Source: Linanthus parryae
Lineage: Eukaryota > Streptophyta > Magnoliopsida > Ericales > Polemoniaceae
NCBI GenBank assembly: GCA_023055425.1
Contig: JALGPY010000006.1
Span: forward strand, 74,122,127-74,186,126
Direction of reading: 5' to 3'
Length of the DNA stretch: 64,000 nt
The position numbers and the translations under genes are program-made. The notes below the pieces were generated by a model. It made no database searches. It was not told the DNA's origin and saw only the letters and a list, made by a program, of their open reading frames with translations. Shown here one piece after another: positions 40,107 to 53,576 of the stretch. Position 1 is the first letter of the stretch. Each line of letters opens with the position of its first letter.

Positions 40107-40209
40107 GTCTCCCACTTGCACTAAAGCCAATATGGTACATCACGTATGCCTATAGATCTAGTGTGACCTTCATGATTGCACTGAACAAGCGGCTGTGTAA
40201 GTGGATCTG

Positions 40210-41887
40210 TTACACGATTTCTTACGTGTATACTCAAGTGCACGATCAAGTAGTAAAAGTGGAGTATTTTACGACTCCGAGTATCGAACCCAAGGGAAAT
40301 AGACGACTACTAGCTAATTAAGAATCAATTAGAAGATACCTAAGTAACCGGTAATAAGTGGTTTGATTTTGAATGTTCGTCGCCCACAAACAAGCGAATG
40401 AATAAAATAAATGTAGAGACAATATTTCTGTATTTTTCAATTAGGAGAATTTACTCAAAGTATGGAGAAAACTAGGCGATCTATGAATCACCTAGGGTCT
40501 TTAGACAGTTCCGGACTTTGTATTGAAACACATTACTCACTAACTGATTATGCCGGGTAATAGCACTTACAATCTTCTGTCGATCTCATGTAATTTTACG
40601 TAACAGTTTACTTTGGGTCCTGTCGGTCCACCTCCATCTACCGTTACGTTCTAGCTGGCTAGTCAACTTCGTTCACCGGGTCCTGTCGGTCCACCGATTC
40701 ACTCACCTAACTAGTTCAACCGAATCTACCCACACATGACTACTCCTATTCATCTCACCTATCGGTCTCAATGATTCGGGAATAAAAACATGATCTTATT
40801 CGTAACCGGGTTAAGTCTCTATCGAGCACCCACCTAGTTCACTAACAACTCCGGTTCGCGACTCCCTTCTTGCTAAGAATTAAGCCTAGATCATGATTTC
40901 TAATCCATTAGTTTGTAACATTAAGCTATGAATTCAACTAGTTCATCATCTTCATCTACCATGGTCATTCCATTCATCACTAACACGTGTCAATAGCCTT
41001 AGCTTCCAAATTCACAATAGAAGATGAAGAATAATAAACATTAATTGGATCAAACGCATGAATCAATCAACTAAATCCGGAAAATAAGTCTAAGTCATAA
41101 CCCTAGGCTCTCCATAGAGCCTAACAAAGAAATTAGCTACTCATTGTTATGCCAAAATCACAAGTTTTCTCCATAGAATGATAAAGAGAGGGTAAGAGAA
41201 GAATCAAACGATGAAATCGCCAAAGCTTTGGCGAATCCGAGCAACTCCCAAGCTCCTAGGTGCTCTCCAATGGCTCCCGTACGTGAATATCTCTTCCTTA
41301 GGTCGTCTCTGCCCGTATTTTACCAGCTGGGCACGCTTCTTAATGTTATTTTGCCGAAATTGCACTTCACCCCCTCTACTTTGTAATTCCCGGACAGAAT
41401 TGTTTGCTGATTTTGCGCGGGCTGTATCTCCCTCATACGGACTCGTCTTCGGGCCTACCATATATTGTTGGAAAGCTACGGATGTCTAATTTCCAATGCC
41501 ACAAGCCTTGCTTCAAAATTTTTTGTATATTTTCCTGGGCATCGAAAAGAGTGCAAGCTGGTCCTGTGTGACTTTTCCAACTTTTCTTCGTTTGTGCGTC
41601 TCGTTTTCTCCTCTTCATCTAGCTCCATTCCGAGCATATCCAAGCATCTCATAAGCTCCATTTCACCTATTTTACCTGTGATACACAACACTAAACAACC
41701 CGTGCAATTATCATAGCAAATATGAGAGAAAACATGCACAAATAAGCTAGAAACACAACTTTTCACTCTTAGGCTTAGAAATAGTCAAATTCACATATTT
41801 GTGCAAATATAACATATAAATCATGTGAAATAAGCCTATTACAAGTAATATGGAAGTATAAAGATAAATCCTAAAAGAGAGTTATCA
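40210..41887 (-). repeat. Element X 3' LTR
   Basis: 1678 bp. The + strand starts TTACACG (the other copy starts TGACACG, so the terminal G has mutated) and ends GAGTTATCA. Followed by 'aaaacccctgcactt', the purine tract on the - strand. Confidence 0.88.
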
Positions 41888-43954
41888 AAAACCCCTGCAC
41901 TTACCTTTTGCTTGTCCCGAGTAAAACCACTATTTACTAGCCGACTCAAGACGCAAACGACACAAGACGAGACAATGCAACAATATGATGCAAATGCAAA
42001 CTATGACTCGATCCTACACAAACACATATATACACAAAACACACTTTTTATCTTTTGGGTTGAGATCGGGCAATCTCCATTGGCTTAAATCGATTATCAT
42101 GAAGTGATGAGAATCCTAGGAACAAAGCATGAGTTGAAACTAAACTCGACAACGAGACTCTCCCCTAGTTAGTATAGAAAGCCTAACTTTACTAAGTACA
42201 AGAGTACGCTACCTCTTCGCGTGTGCCACGAAATAAGAGACTACGCTAGGAAAAGCCACATCCAAGGTCCGAGCTCCTAATCCGCTAACGGTTTTCACAT
42301 GATGAGGCTTAGGGACATATGGATAATCTCGTCGAAATCAAGTCCTAAGCGTCACATTCTCACATCAAATCCCACATCTCACACACCCTCACCACGATGA
42401 TAGAAACCGAAACCCGAAGCTCACCACCTCCGGCCCTCAATTCCCTCAAACCCCGGTACACTAGTGATCTCCGTGGCCATCGTCGTTTTTCGTGCATGAA
42501 ACGTGAACCGTCGTCATCAAAGTAGCTCCACCACTCGTTTCAATTCAATTCCAACTCAAACTTTATTTCATCTCTCCTTTTTCTTTTCCTCTCATTTTTT
42601 TTCTGTTTTTTTTTCTTTCTTTTTCTTTACAATTCTCTCAAAATACCATCAAAATCCAACAATAATATCCGAGTGGTCTTCAAATACTAATCAAATATGC
42701 TAGGAGAAGGAAGCACGTAAATCGATGAATGAATATCACATACAAATATCATCTCCTCCTAACTCAATCAAAGTCCATGTCAAGTCCAAGCCGCAAAATC
42801 AATGAAGTACATGTGTGGGAGTGGAGTCGTCGCAAGCTCACACTCAATGTCCGAAGTCAAAAGTCGACACCCCCACACTCGAATGTAACCATATCCCCTC
42901 TCAAGTAGTCCCGAAGATGAATGTATCTCGTGCCTAATCCAACCGGTCCTCCTACACCAAAGTAATCAAAACCGGTACCTAGCACGATCCACCAATTAAG
43001 TTCTCCCAACCCTATTCCGTGCGTATTAGATTCACGCACTCACAGCTCTCCACAACTGTGTCCATGATGTAGTGGCATGGAACACCGCCACACCGAAGTG
43101 CGCAAGCCTACTCACTCACCCTCGCATCCCCTCGTAGATAATCAATGAAGTGAAAGCGAGATGTAGAACTCAACGAATTGTATAATCACTCCCTCATCGA
43201 ACCCCCTCAACTACACAACCCCCTCGTGACGCACTAAAGTGGTGATTCTAATCAATTTGTGATGAAGGCCAAGAATCGTCACCCTAGGTCCGAAGGCTAG
43301 CAAAGAATCCAAGGTTCAAATTGGGGCGTCTAATGGTCCTACAAGGTGAGTTCTAAAAGCAGTGAGTGCTCTAATACACGTCCTCGCACAGCTGTTTCGT
43401 GTGCCACTACGAGACGGGTTGGCGACTACCTAAGACGTACACATGGATGTTCGGCTTGTTTAGCTCACACCTAGCTCAGTTCTTGTAAGAAAATAGGCAC
43501 ACACTTTGAGTTTGAGAATCACGTAAGTGTTAAAAATAGGTAGGCACTCCCGTAAAGAAAGTCTCTCTATACCTACTAGGGGGAACTCACGTTGTCACTC
43601 TCGGTCGCAAATCATGCTCTACGCCTAAAATCCTCACACTTCGCGATTTATCAAATTTTAGCCTCTTTCGATTGCCCTTTTCTCAAAATTTTCTCAAAAT
43701 TTTCTCTTTTTAATTATTTTTTTGGATTTTTCAATTTTTTTGATTTTTTTTTTAATTTTTTCATATAATTCCTACACTACATGCAAGCCGACACGAACGA
43801 AACTACACAAAACAGTCGATAGGGTAGGTAGACTCAAATAAGAAAACATGCAATATTAAACACAAACACAAACAAGTATATACACGACTAACAAATCACA
43901 ATACGATATACTATCACAATATCACGACACGGACTACAAAATTAGACACAATAC
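41888..43954 (-). other. Element X non-coding 3' region, part 2
   Basis: About 2.1 kb without ORFs, cut on its right by element Y. It shares blocks with the same region of Y, such as 'gggcaatctc', 'ctccggccctca' and 'gtcgacacccccacact'. Confidence 0.7.
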
Positions 43955-43959
43955 GACAC

Positions 43960-45653
43960 TGACGCGGATTTACTAACGCGTATGCGCAAGTGCACGGTCA
44001 AGTAATATAGGGGTGGTATTTCAACCCCGAGTTATCGATCCCACGAGGACAGGCTTGAGATTATCTAATTAGTTACTTAATTTAGAGTACGGTACAAGAG
44101 GAAGGATTTGATTTATTTCTAGAATTGAAATAACAACTAAGCTAATATTTTTGGATTTTTATATTTAATAAATAAGTTTGGAGAAACTAGGCAATCTCTA
44201 GATCACCTAGGGTTGTAGACGATTTCCGGATTATCTGAGCAACACGTTAACTATATTCTAATTAAGCCGGGTAACAGCGCTGACTATCTCCTATCGGTCT
44301 CAAGTCATTCTACTTCACGGTAGAATACAATCTCCTATCGGTCTCTTGTGTCTACCGGTCCGTTCTAGTAGGCTAACGACATGCACGAAAACGGGTCCTG
44401 TAGGTCCACCGTTGCACGGAACCGTCGAATTTCACCTACCGAATCTACCCACATTTGGCCAATCCTAACACGTCTCTTCTCAGTCTCAGTGATACGAGAT
44501 TGATGCTCATATCTCATCTTAGCTATTTAAAGTCACTGTCGCGCACTTCACTAGCCAACTAACGGTTCCGGTTAATTACTCCATCCCCATTAAGAATTAA
44601 GCATAGATTATGAACAATTGAATTAAAATATTGCTAACTTTAAGCATGAATCAACTATTGAACAAACCCTAGTTCTTGAACCCTAGTTTATCTCCCAATC
44701 GTGTCACTCAATTAGGATTACTAACATAAACAAGAAACTAGAATTGATTCAAAATAAGAAATCAAGAAATCATGAAGCAAAGATCAAATCCGGAAAAATA
44801 TCATCGTTTACATAAACCCTAGGCTCTCGTAGAGATGCCTAGCAATACGTCTAGCTAAGACTAATAAACCAAACAAGACTTACTAGTTTCTCCATAGATA
44901 GATTGAGAGAGAAGAAGAAGAAATCAAACTTAGAGCTTCAATGGAGGAGGATTCCTCCTCTTGTGCGTGCCTCCTTCTCTTCTCCTTGCGTTGATGGCCT
45001 TCTCTCTCACGTCTATCTCCTTTTCTTTTGTTTTATGTCTCTTTTATCTTCAATTAGGGTGCATTAATTAATAATCAAGAAATATTAATTAATAACCCTA
45101 ATTTCTGGCTTTTCCCCCGTGCGTTGCTGGGTCTGCTAGCAGATCGTACGATCTGCTACTTGATCGTGCGATCTGCTACTTGGTCGTATGATCTGCTACT
45201 TGATCCTATAAGTCAGTGAGTTCTCCCCTAGCAGATCGTACGATCACTAAAGTTGATCGTGCGATCTGCTTTGATCATAGGATCAACTTTTGATCCTACA
45301 CTTCAAACTTTCTCAAATGACACTTTGACCCCCTTTTTCCATCTTTGTCCTCTTTTCTTCCAATTTCTTTCTCTCCCAAGCTTCCGCATATGTTCCGAAG
45401 TTCGTATTCCTCCTCCTCTTGATCCATGAGCTCCGTTTCCTGTCCAACACAACACGAAAACACCCCGTGCGATCAAAAGTGACAAAATAAATGTAAATAA
45501 TGTGAAAACCGCCCGGATTAATAATTTATCACTCAAAGCTAAACTTATCAAATTTCCTCAAGTTCATAGTGTATTTCTAATATATTCAACCCGGAAACTA
45601 CACAAAACGGTACACAAACGTAGAAGAAATATAACTCTAATATAGAGTTATCA
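43960..45653 (-). repeat. Element Y 3' LTR
   Basis: TGACGCGG to GAGTTATCA on the + strand. It contains a 20-bp-period palindrome array at 45131-45300. Confidence 0.9.
45131..45300. repeat. GATCGTACGATC palindrome array (Y 3' LTR)
   Basis: Three consecutive 20-bp units containing GATCGTACGATC, GATCGTGCGATC and GGTCGTATGATC, each followed by TGCTACTT. Further GATCGTACGATC and GATCGTGCGATC copies lie 60-100 bp downstream. Confidence 0.85.
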
Positions 45654-47922
45654 AATCCCCCCACACTACCTTTTTGCGCGTCCCGAGCAAAATCAAAAAC
45701 ATTTCTCACACTATGATTTTCAATCCACCGAATTGCATTTAACTTCACTAGCCATGTGACACAAACAACACACACACCCATGCAATCTACATGACTATAC
45801 AATGCAACTCGATTATTTCACAATGCAAAAAATTGAAACAACACCATTTTTTTTCTTTTTAGTTAGAGATTGGGCAATCTCAAAAAGTAAACCGGCAAGT
45901 CATAAGGCTCTCATATTCCCTCGGAAGTTCTATAAATTTGGTGATCGGTAGAACTTGCGGCCAGTTTCGTTAGACAGAACGGGCACGAACACAAAATATG
46001 TTGCTTCCGCACACTCATCAAACGTATCCCTAGCACTTACCTTCTGAGCTATTTATCCACGGGTTAAATTGCTGACGGTTTAGGACGGGTAGGATATGAT
46101 ATTTAGAAGCGTATTCCTAGACGTCATGATCTAACTCACAAAACCCGATTCTCACACTCCCTCACCAAAATCCAAGGAACCACACCGAATCTCACTACTC
46201 CGGCCCTCATTCCCTCAATCTTGGTGCAACGCCGTTCTCGCGGCCACAAATGTGAAGAAGTGATCTCGAACAATAGCTAATCTCCCCGGTCTTCAATTTC
46301 AAGCTTGCTCCTTTATTCCCTTTCAATTTCAATTTCACTTTCACTTTTACTCTCTTTTTTCTCTCTCTTTTTTTTTTTCATTTCCACACAATAACATTAA
46401 GCACATGGAGCCGACAATACGATAGTAATATCCGAGGAGATCAAATGTCAAAATTAGATAACATGGGGGTGGAATGTGTCACATTAGTGATGTAATAACA
46501 TAGATGTCGACACCCCCACACTTGATGCAAAGCAAATCACGAACCCAGTAGTCAATGTGTAAACGTGCTTCTCCAACCGATCCTCCTCATCACCTAAGAT
46601 ATAGAGAATATAAATAAAGCATAAGCACGGCCTCCTATAAGATCAACCAACCCCCACCCCATGACGTGCGGAAGAAATATCACGCACTACGGTACTCCAC
46701 CTGTGATCGTGGTGTAAGGACACGACTCACCGCCACACCGAAGTGTGCTACCGTCTCTAACTCACCCTCACATCCCCTCAAAAGACGACATGTAAGAGAA
46801 TCCACATAAGATGTATCAAATCAGCTCACCCTCATCAAACCTCCCTAACTCAACTCCCTCTATCATGACGCATAGGAAAGGACCATTCTAACAAGTGATG
46901 ACAGTCACAATGAAAGGCTTCCTAGGCTAGAGGCTGTGAATAAAAGGGGTAAACGGATCAATAGGGGTAACTAGTGGACCTAGGAGATGGAGACGGGACG
47001 TGAGGCCCCCATAAACATCACTCGCACAGCTGTTCCGTTGCCACTACGAGGAGGGTTGACGACTACCTAAGTGACGGTGGTGTAGCGCTAGTAGGATAAC
47101 TAGTCTGAGAGGCAGCTACTCGCATTTCTAATGTGCATTAGCCCTATAAGTCTTCCTACTCCAGATTCTCGCGTCTACCTCACCTCAGATTTTCATACTC
47201 CTAAGGAATTCTATCATTAAGCCCTCTCCACATTCACTCTCTTCGATTTCCCTTTCTCAAAAATTTAAAATTTTATGATTTTTTTTCTAACTCTATATGC
47301 TTTTGGCCAACTCGATTAAACACAAGTTTTGGGTAGGGGACTCAATAAAGTAAAAGTGCTAAAAAAATGCATGCTAACAATCCTAACACAATACGACACT
47401 ATATCAAACACTCTACACTACCCACATGTACTCCACAATACGACACAACTGCATGTAACTGGCGATGCATAACTGACATGGCTAGCAAAATATACACAAA
47501 CCCCCCCACACTTAAGCGTTTCGTTGTCCTCAAAGAATATAGATAAATAATAAGAGGACTCATCGCTTAAATGTGTAGGCGGTGTATCTACACTATTATG
47601 GCTCATGGCTTAGAAACAAGAGAGAGAGTTAAAGGTACCTGGGGTGCCCGGACCTACATGGGCACCGTTGCCGCGAAACTGGAACAAGAAGGGGTCTTGT
47701 GGACCGTTGACAGTTTCCGGAAAGGTCTCACCTCGCGTCCGGATTCCGATGCGCCTACTCAACATTCTATCACACGCATCAAGAAGGGGAACCCGGAGCG
47801 TCTTTTGTACCTGTGTCCCTGCACACTGATTGAAAGTATTAAAGCAACTCTCTCTCACCCCTCAAAATCAAATATGGAGAACTAAAAGCAAAAACAGAAA
47901 CAAATTGCATCCTACTCTACAT
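45654..47922 (-). other. Element Y non-coding 3' region
   Basis: About 2.3 kb without a supported gene. The purine tract ('gtgtggggggatt' on the - strand) adjoins the LTR at 45654. PPT-like copies recur near 46512 and 47501. Confidence 0.7.
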
Positions 47923-47979
47923 TGGGTTGCCTCCCAAGTAGCGCTTGTAATTTAAGGTCGACAGCCCGACCCAGTTACC
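47923..47979 (-). repeat. Conserved post-ORF block, element Y
   Basis: The + strand reads 'gggttgcctcccaagtagcg', then 'ggtcgacagcccgaccc'. It starts right after the ORF stop, as in element X. Confidence 0.7.
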
Positions 47980-49128
47980 TCAACCAAAAAGGATTGTGGA
48001 GACTGCTTTATCCCTCCACTTCTTCTTCTTCCACCATCTCTTCTCGATAACTTCACGTGCACCCCTGTGCTCTGAAGAAGGTGGACAATTGTGGAAGCTG
48101 ACTCCTTTCATTTTGCAATTGATCTTCTTGAGAAACTTCCTCCAAGTACCACTGGGCTCAAATGAATCTCTGGCCATAAAATCATCCCAGTAGTACTTCC
48201 TTGATGCTATATGCTCTTCAAATGACCCATGAAAATTATCCACACCCCCACACTTGCTGACTTCCAACTCCTTGACTATGGCATATGGATGATCAATAGA
48301 ATCGCCCATAGAACAAGAAATTGGGAGTTGCTCATTAAATTATTCCCCATAAGAATCCCCATACAGTAATTGTTCCAGCTCATCGCCGACTTGCGTGACA
48401 TAAGATATAGAGAATTCATCATTAATCAGAGTTGGGACTTTTACCTCAATATCACTGAGCAAAAGTGTATCACCAGCTTCATCGTCGACACACCACAGGC
48501 TTCCAATGTCGGTTTCTTCCCATTCATGCCAAGGATGTGAGGGTGCCTGCAGTTTTGGCTCGCAATACGGCAGATCTTCCCATCTTCGGCACATAGGTCC
48601 ACCCCAGTCTGAATCAGAGTCTGAGTCCTCATATATGGCAGAGTCCACCAATGGTTCCTGGACACTGCAGTCTTCACTCGGCTCAGGTATCTCTTCTTCC
48701 ACTTGTGGTGGGGATGATGAAGGTTCAATTTTTAGCTCACTGTCATATGGCACGGTTTCTTCTTGTGGCTCTTGAATGCTTGATTCCCCTGCTGTTGACA
48801 GTTTTTCTATTCGCTTCTTTATCCTCTCCAACATCTCCCTCACGTATTCCCTACATGTGGCTGAATCCTCTTTTGGTAATTGTGCATCTATGGACAAAAA
48901 TTTGGCGCAAACTTCCATGTCATTCATAATACTACGCCGTTCTGCCATATCCGCTGATGAGTCTTCCTGGTGCTGATGAAGCTGGGGGGCATGTACTCGA
49001 CATGAGTCTCTACGTTCGTGCCAAATGCCGCATACGTAGCACCAAGTTATGCATGCGTCCTCGTCTTCATGGTTACCCCAGCAGTGAAAACAGTAGGGGT
49101 GACCCGAATAACACTCTTCGCTCCACAT
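47980..49128 (-). pseudogene. Element Y protein: two CX2CX3HX5C knuckles, acidic middle, basic end
   Basis: I do not recognise this protein. The frame starts at ATG 49128 (MWSEECYSGHPYCFHCWGNH), 169 bases inside the 5' LTR, and runs 382 codons to 47980 with one in-frame TAA at 48340-48342. Near the N-terminus are two tandem motifs with identical spacing: C13-x2-C16-x3-H20-x5-C26 and C30-x2-C33-x3-H37-x5-C43. Next come a charged helical stretch (REMLERIKKRIEKL, about residues 97-110), a long acidic Ser/Glu/Asp-rich region (SIYEDSDSDSDW type), and after the stop a basic C-terminus (EKRWWKKKKWRDKA). It occupies the place of gag-protease in X but shows neither domain. The motifs suggest nucleic-acid binding; that is inference. 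The stop may make this copy inactive or shorten it to 262 residues. Confidence 0.65.
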
Positions 49129-49272
49129 GCTCAAATTGTCTCTTGCTCCCTGCGTTCCTGAGAAACAAACTCACAAGACACCCGTGAAGCACAGAGATAT
49201 AGAATAAAAATATTAAAATCAAACTAAAATAAAAGTACTCTAAACTAAATCCTAACTAAATAATCTACCGCT

Positions 49273-49290
49273 GTCCCCGGCAACGGCGCC
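49273..49290 (-). other. Element Y primer-binding site (tRNA-Asp)
   Basis: TGGCGCCGTTGCCGGGGA on the - strand, about 7 bases from the 5' LTR; same type as in X. Confidence 0.85.
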
Positions 49291-49297
49291 AAAAACT

Positions 49298-50991
49298 TGA
49301 CGCGGATTTACTAACGCGTATGCGCAAGTGCACGGTCAAGTAATATAGGGGTGGTATTTCAACCCCGAGTTATCGATCCCACGAGGACAGGCTTGAGATT
49401 ATCTAATTAGTTACTTAATTTAGAGTACGGTACAAGAGGAAGGATTTGATTTATTTCTAGAATTGAAATAACAACTAAGCTAATATTTTTGGATTTTTAT
49501 ATTTAATAAATAAGTTTGGAGAAACTAGGCAATCTCTAGATCACCTAGGGTTGTAGACGATTTCCGGATTATCTGAGCAACACGTTAACTATATTCTAAT
49601 TAAGACGGGTAACAGCGCTGACTATCTCCTATCGGTCTCAAGTCATTCTACTTCACGGTAGAATACAATCTCCTATCGGTCTCTTGTGTCTACCGGTCCG
49701 TTCTAGTAGGCTAACGACATGCACGAAAACGGGTCCTGTCGGTCCACCGTTGCACGGAACCGTCGAATTTCACCTACCGAATCTACCCACATTTGGCCAA
49801 TCCTAACACGTCTCTTCTCAGTCTCAGTGATACGGGATTGATGCTCATATCTCATCTTAGCTATTTAAAGTCACTGTCGCGCACTTCACTAGCCAGCTAA
49901 CGGTTCCGGTTAATTACTCCATCCCCATTAAGAATTAAGCATAGATTATGAACAATTGAATTAAAATATTGCTAACTTTAAGCATGAATCAACTATTGAA
50001 CAAACCCTAGTTCTTGAACCCTAGTTTATCTCCCAATCGTGTCACTCAATTAGGATTACTAACATAAACAAGAAACTAGAATTGATTCAAAAGAAGAAAT
50101 CAAGAAATCATGAAGCAAAGATCAAATCCGGAAAAATATCATCGTTTACATAAACCCTAGGCTCTCGTAGAGATGCCTAGCAAAACGTCTAGCTAAGACT
50201 AATAAACCAAACAAGACTTACTAGTTTCTCCATAGATAGATTGAGAGAGAAGAAGAAGAAATCAAACTTAGAGCTTCAATGGAGGAGGATTCCTCCTCTT
50301 GTGCGTGCCTCCTTCTCTTCTCCTTGCGTTGATGGCCTTCTCTCTCACGTCTATCTCCTTTTCTTTTGTTTTATGTCTCTTTTATCTTCAATTAGGGTGC
50401 ATTAATTAATAATCAAGAAATATTAATTAATAACCCTAATTTCTGGCTTTTCCCCCGTGCGTTGCTGGGTCTGCTAGTAGATCGTACGATCTGCTACTTG
50501 ATCGTGCGATCTGCTACTTGGTCGTATGATCTGCTACTTGATCCTATAAGTCAGTGAGTTCTCCCCTAGCAGATCGTACGATCACTAAAGTTGATCGTGC
50601 GATCTGCTTTGATCCTAGGATCAACTTTTGATCCTACACTTCAAACTTTCTCAAATGACACTTTGACCCCCTTTTTCCATCTTTGTCCTCTTTTCTTCCA
50701 ATTTCTTTCTCTCCCAAGCTTCCGCATATGTTCCGAAGTTCGTATTCCTCCTCCTCTTGATCCATGAGCTCCGTTTCCTGTCCAACACAACACGAAAACA
50801 CCCCGTGCGATCAAAAGTGACAAAATAAATGTAAATAATGTGAAAAACGCCCGCATTAATAATTTATCACTCAAAGCTAAACTTATCAAATTTCCTCAAG
50901 TTCATAGTGTATTTCTAATATATTCAACCCGGAAACTACACAAAACGGTACACAAACGTAGAAGAAATATAACTCTAATATAGAGTTATCA
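49298..50991 (-). repeat. Element Y 5' LTR
   Basis: 1694 bp, TGACGCGG to GAGTTATCA, followed by GACAC. The palindrome array is repeated at about 50470-50638. Confidence 0.9.
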
Positions 50992-50996
50992 GACAC

Positions 50997-53576
50997 GAAC
51001 AACTATATGCAGACATGGCGATGCAAACACTGACTGGCTAGTCAAGACTAAAACTCCCCCCACACTAGAATACGTCGTTGTCCTCAACGAATTTAGAGAT
51101 CAACCAAGAAGACTCGGCATTCAAATTCGAGGGGCGATGATTCTACTCGGAGTCAAAGTCACGGCACAAGAAGGTAGCTACAACAAATTTAGAGATAATT
51201 CAAGCTACGTGCACGTGAACGAGTTGTGTGTACCGAAATTAAGCAAGTACTCAAGTAATTCCCTAGAATTCTAAAAATAAAATCCTAGAGCAAGTACGAT
51301 GTGCCTAAATCGTAAGTAAAGAGAGAGAAAAGAATACTCACAACCGACACAAGGTCGGGGACGAAATCCGATAGGTGCTGACTGAGATAGCGAGAACAAT
51401 CCCCAAGCTAACATTGTGCGGAACAATGCTAACTCCCATGGCGGTCGAGTGTGCGGAACACACCGGGGTCGATTGATCCTGTTACTGCTGACGAAAAGAA
51501 GGAACGAAGAATCCCCGAGCTCGTATCGCGTACGACAATACTAGCTCCCGTAACGGTCGAATGCGAACTAACACACCGGGGTCGATTGCTTCGTCAAACT
51601 CTTCATCCATTTTCGAACTCGGACTAATCTATAAGAGCTGCACCCTGATTTCTTTTGTATAGTATAGGATTGTGGCTGTGTCTTGTTTCCATTGTCAATT
51701 GAGTTATGCCAACTGTTTGTTGGTTGCTTTTTCATGAAATCCTCATGGAGCTTATCAAAATCAACTCATTCTTCAAATACACACAGTCAGTACCAACTAG
51801 GGTGAATACACCAAACTGACCTCATACTAAACCACCTAAGCCAGTACACCAACAACAGCTCCTAATCTCCAATTAAGCCAACAAACCTCCAATAAACCAA
51901 GACAAGCCACCATGACCACCTGCTGCCTCCTTGCCACATTACCAATTCACCATCACCAACACCTCCTAATACACTGCCACCTCTTAACCATTTCACCTTC
52001 ACAACGCCCATAACCAATTCATCAACACTCTGCCTTCTACATTGCCATTAACAACATGTCCACCTAATTCTCAATACCTTCAATGTCCTTACACCATCAG
52101 ACCATTCAACCACCACAGACCCACCTAAACTCACCACCACTGCCACCTATATGAATAACCTCCTTCAACTTCAACCAAGAACACCTATGCCAATTCAAGA
52201 AACAAACCCAGACCTCAATAACAATCACCAGACAACTGCTATCAATAGACCCATCATATCTGCCACCAACTCACAAGATCAATCACATCCAAAATCATCT
52301 CAACTTCACCATCACTTGAACACCAACTACCCCTGAAAACACCAACTGTACAACTATTCACTTACAACCTGCAAAACCCACCTGAAGCAGCGAACAGGAC
52401 AAAACAGAGCCAATAATCGAAGAAGAATCAACCCAGCAACATAAAAGAGAAGAAGAATCAAGCGCAAAGCTAAGAAAGCAGCGAAGCAGAGAGACCCAGC
52501 AGCGAGCAAATACGCAGAAGAAGAACCCATCGCAGAGAGATTCGCCGAGTCCCTGTTACAATTCGCACGAATTGGATCGTTTTCAGCAGCTGAGAAGGTT
52601 GATTTCGCACGAACAAGTGAAGAGCAGAGCATCCCTTTGAAAGAGCTCAACACCACCGGAGAATTGGGACGGTGGTGTTGGTGATCTGTTGAGGCTTGAA
52701 CCCGACGGGAAGAGGGAGTACGGGAAGCTGCTGGGTCGCCGGAGTGAAAGAGGGATTCGCCGGAGGAAATGGCGGTGGTGTCTGGGTTCGATGAATTCCT
52801 GGGTTTTGGCTTCGAAAGTGGTCGGCTATGGTGGAGGTTGCCGCTGCGGTTGTTGTGGTCGCCGGAGTGAAGAGAACCCGCGGGAGGACAAAGAGGCTGC
52901 CGTGAACTCACTAGAAATCAATTGATTCGCCGGAGATTTGGATGAGATTGCAGAGAGGGTTGAAGGTCTGCGTAACTGGGGAAGGAGAAGAACCCAGTTT
53001 TTGCCCGATGATGTGAAAAAAAGTGACCCAAAATTCCTTTTTTCACCCTAAAAAACCACCGAACTTCCATTTTTACCCCTGTTTGTGCGAACATATATGT
53101 GTTCGCACGAACACTGTTCTTGCGATCAATTTTTCCCTGTTCTTAATATCCAGCAGAAAGTTTTTTCCTTCCTTTTGTTCCTGCGAACACGGGGGGTGTT
53201 CCTGCGAACACCCCTGACTCCAAGTTCATTTTTTTTTTGCTACTCCGGACTCTGATGCGTGCATGTAATATAGCGTTGGAAAGCTCGTCTCGCGCCCGTT
53301 TTGATTTTGCAAAAGTGACTCCAAATTTTCTGGAGTAAACTCAGAATTTATGACCTCAAAGTCCGTGATCGTTACGTCGCTTTCTCGGTTTTTCTGCGTT
53401 TCCTCTTTGCACGCGTCAAGAAGGGGAGTCCTGACCGCGTCTTCACCCTGTAACCTGTAGAGGCTCATTTCAAACATGAAATCCTCACTCTCTCGCCTCT
53501 CAGATAAACTATATAATATGAAGAACACACACGACATTATTTAAAACACATTATGTATACTAAAGCATAAAAGTAC
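50997..53576 (-). other. Element X non-coding 3' region, part 1
   Basis: About 2.6 kb from the Y duplication to the conserved block. The stretch at 51640-53000 differs in character: a CCA-rich tract on the + strand, then GC-rich 'cgccggagtgaaag' sequence, possibly captured or inserted DNA. No supported gene. An open frame at 52354-52911 begins at a non-ATG codon. Confidence 0.5.

Larger units (their letters stand above)
43960..50991 (-). mobile_element. Element Y: young non-autonomous Athila/Tat-like element with an unknown protein
   Basis: LTRs at 43960-45653 and 49298-50991 (1694 bp each), duplication GACAC (43955-43959 and 50992-50996). The tRNA-Asp primer site is at about 49273-49290. 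The LTRs differ at about ten positions (0.6%), the youngest insertion datable here. The 3.6-kb internal region has a single coding frame (47980-49128) in the gag position and about 2.3 kb of non-coding DNA. No gag, protease, RT or integrase was recognised. Confidence 0.9.

Noticed and set aside
47610..47885. Frames on both strands in the Y non-coding region
   Set aside because: Mutually overlapping, short, and resembling a non-coding block also present in X near 53230-53460.
52354..52911. - strand frame of 185 residues with a hydrophobic C-terminal segment, in the place where Athila elements carry an env-like ORF3
   Set aside because: It starts at GTG not ATG, is low-complexity and Ser/Pro-rich in its first half, and no conserved env-like feature is visible; coding status is unsupported.
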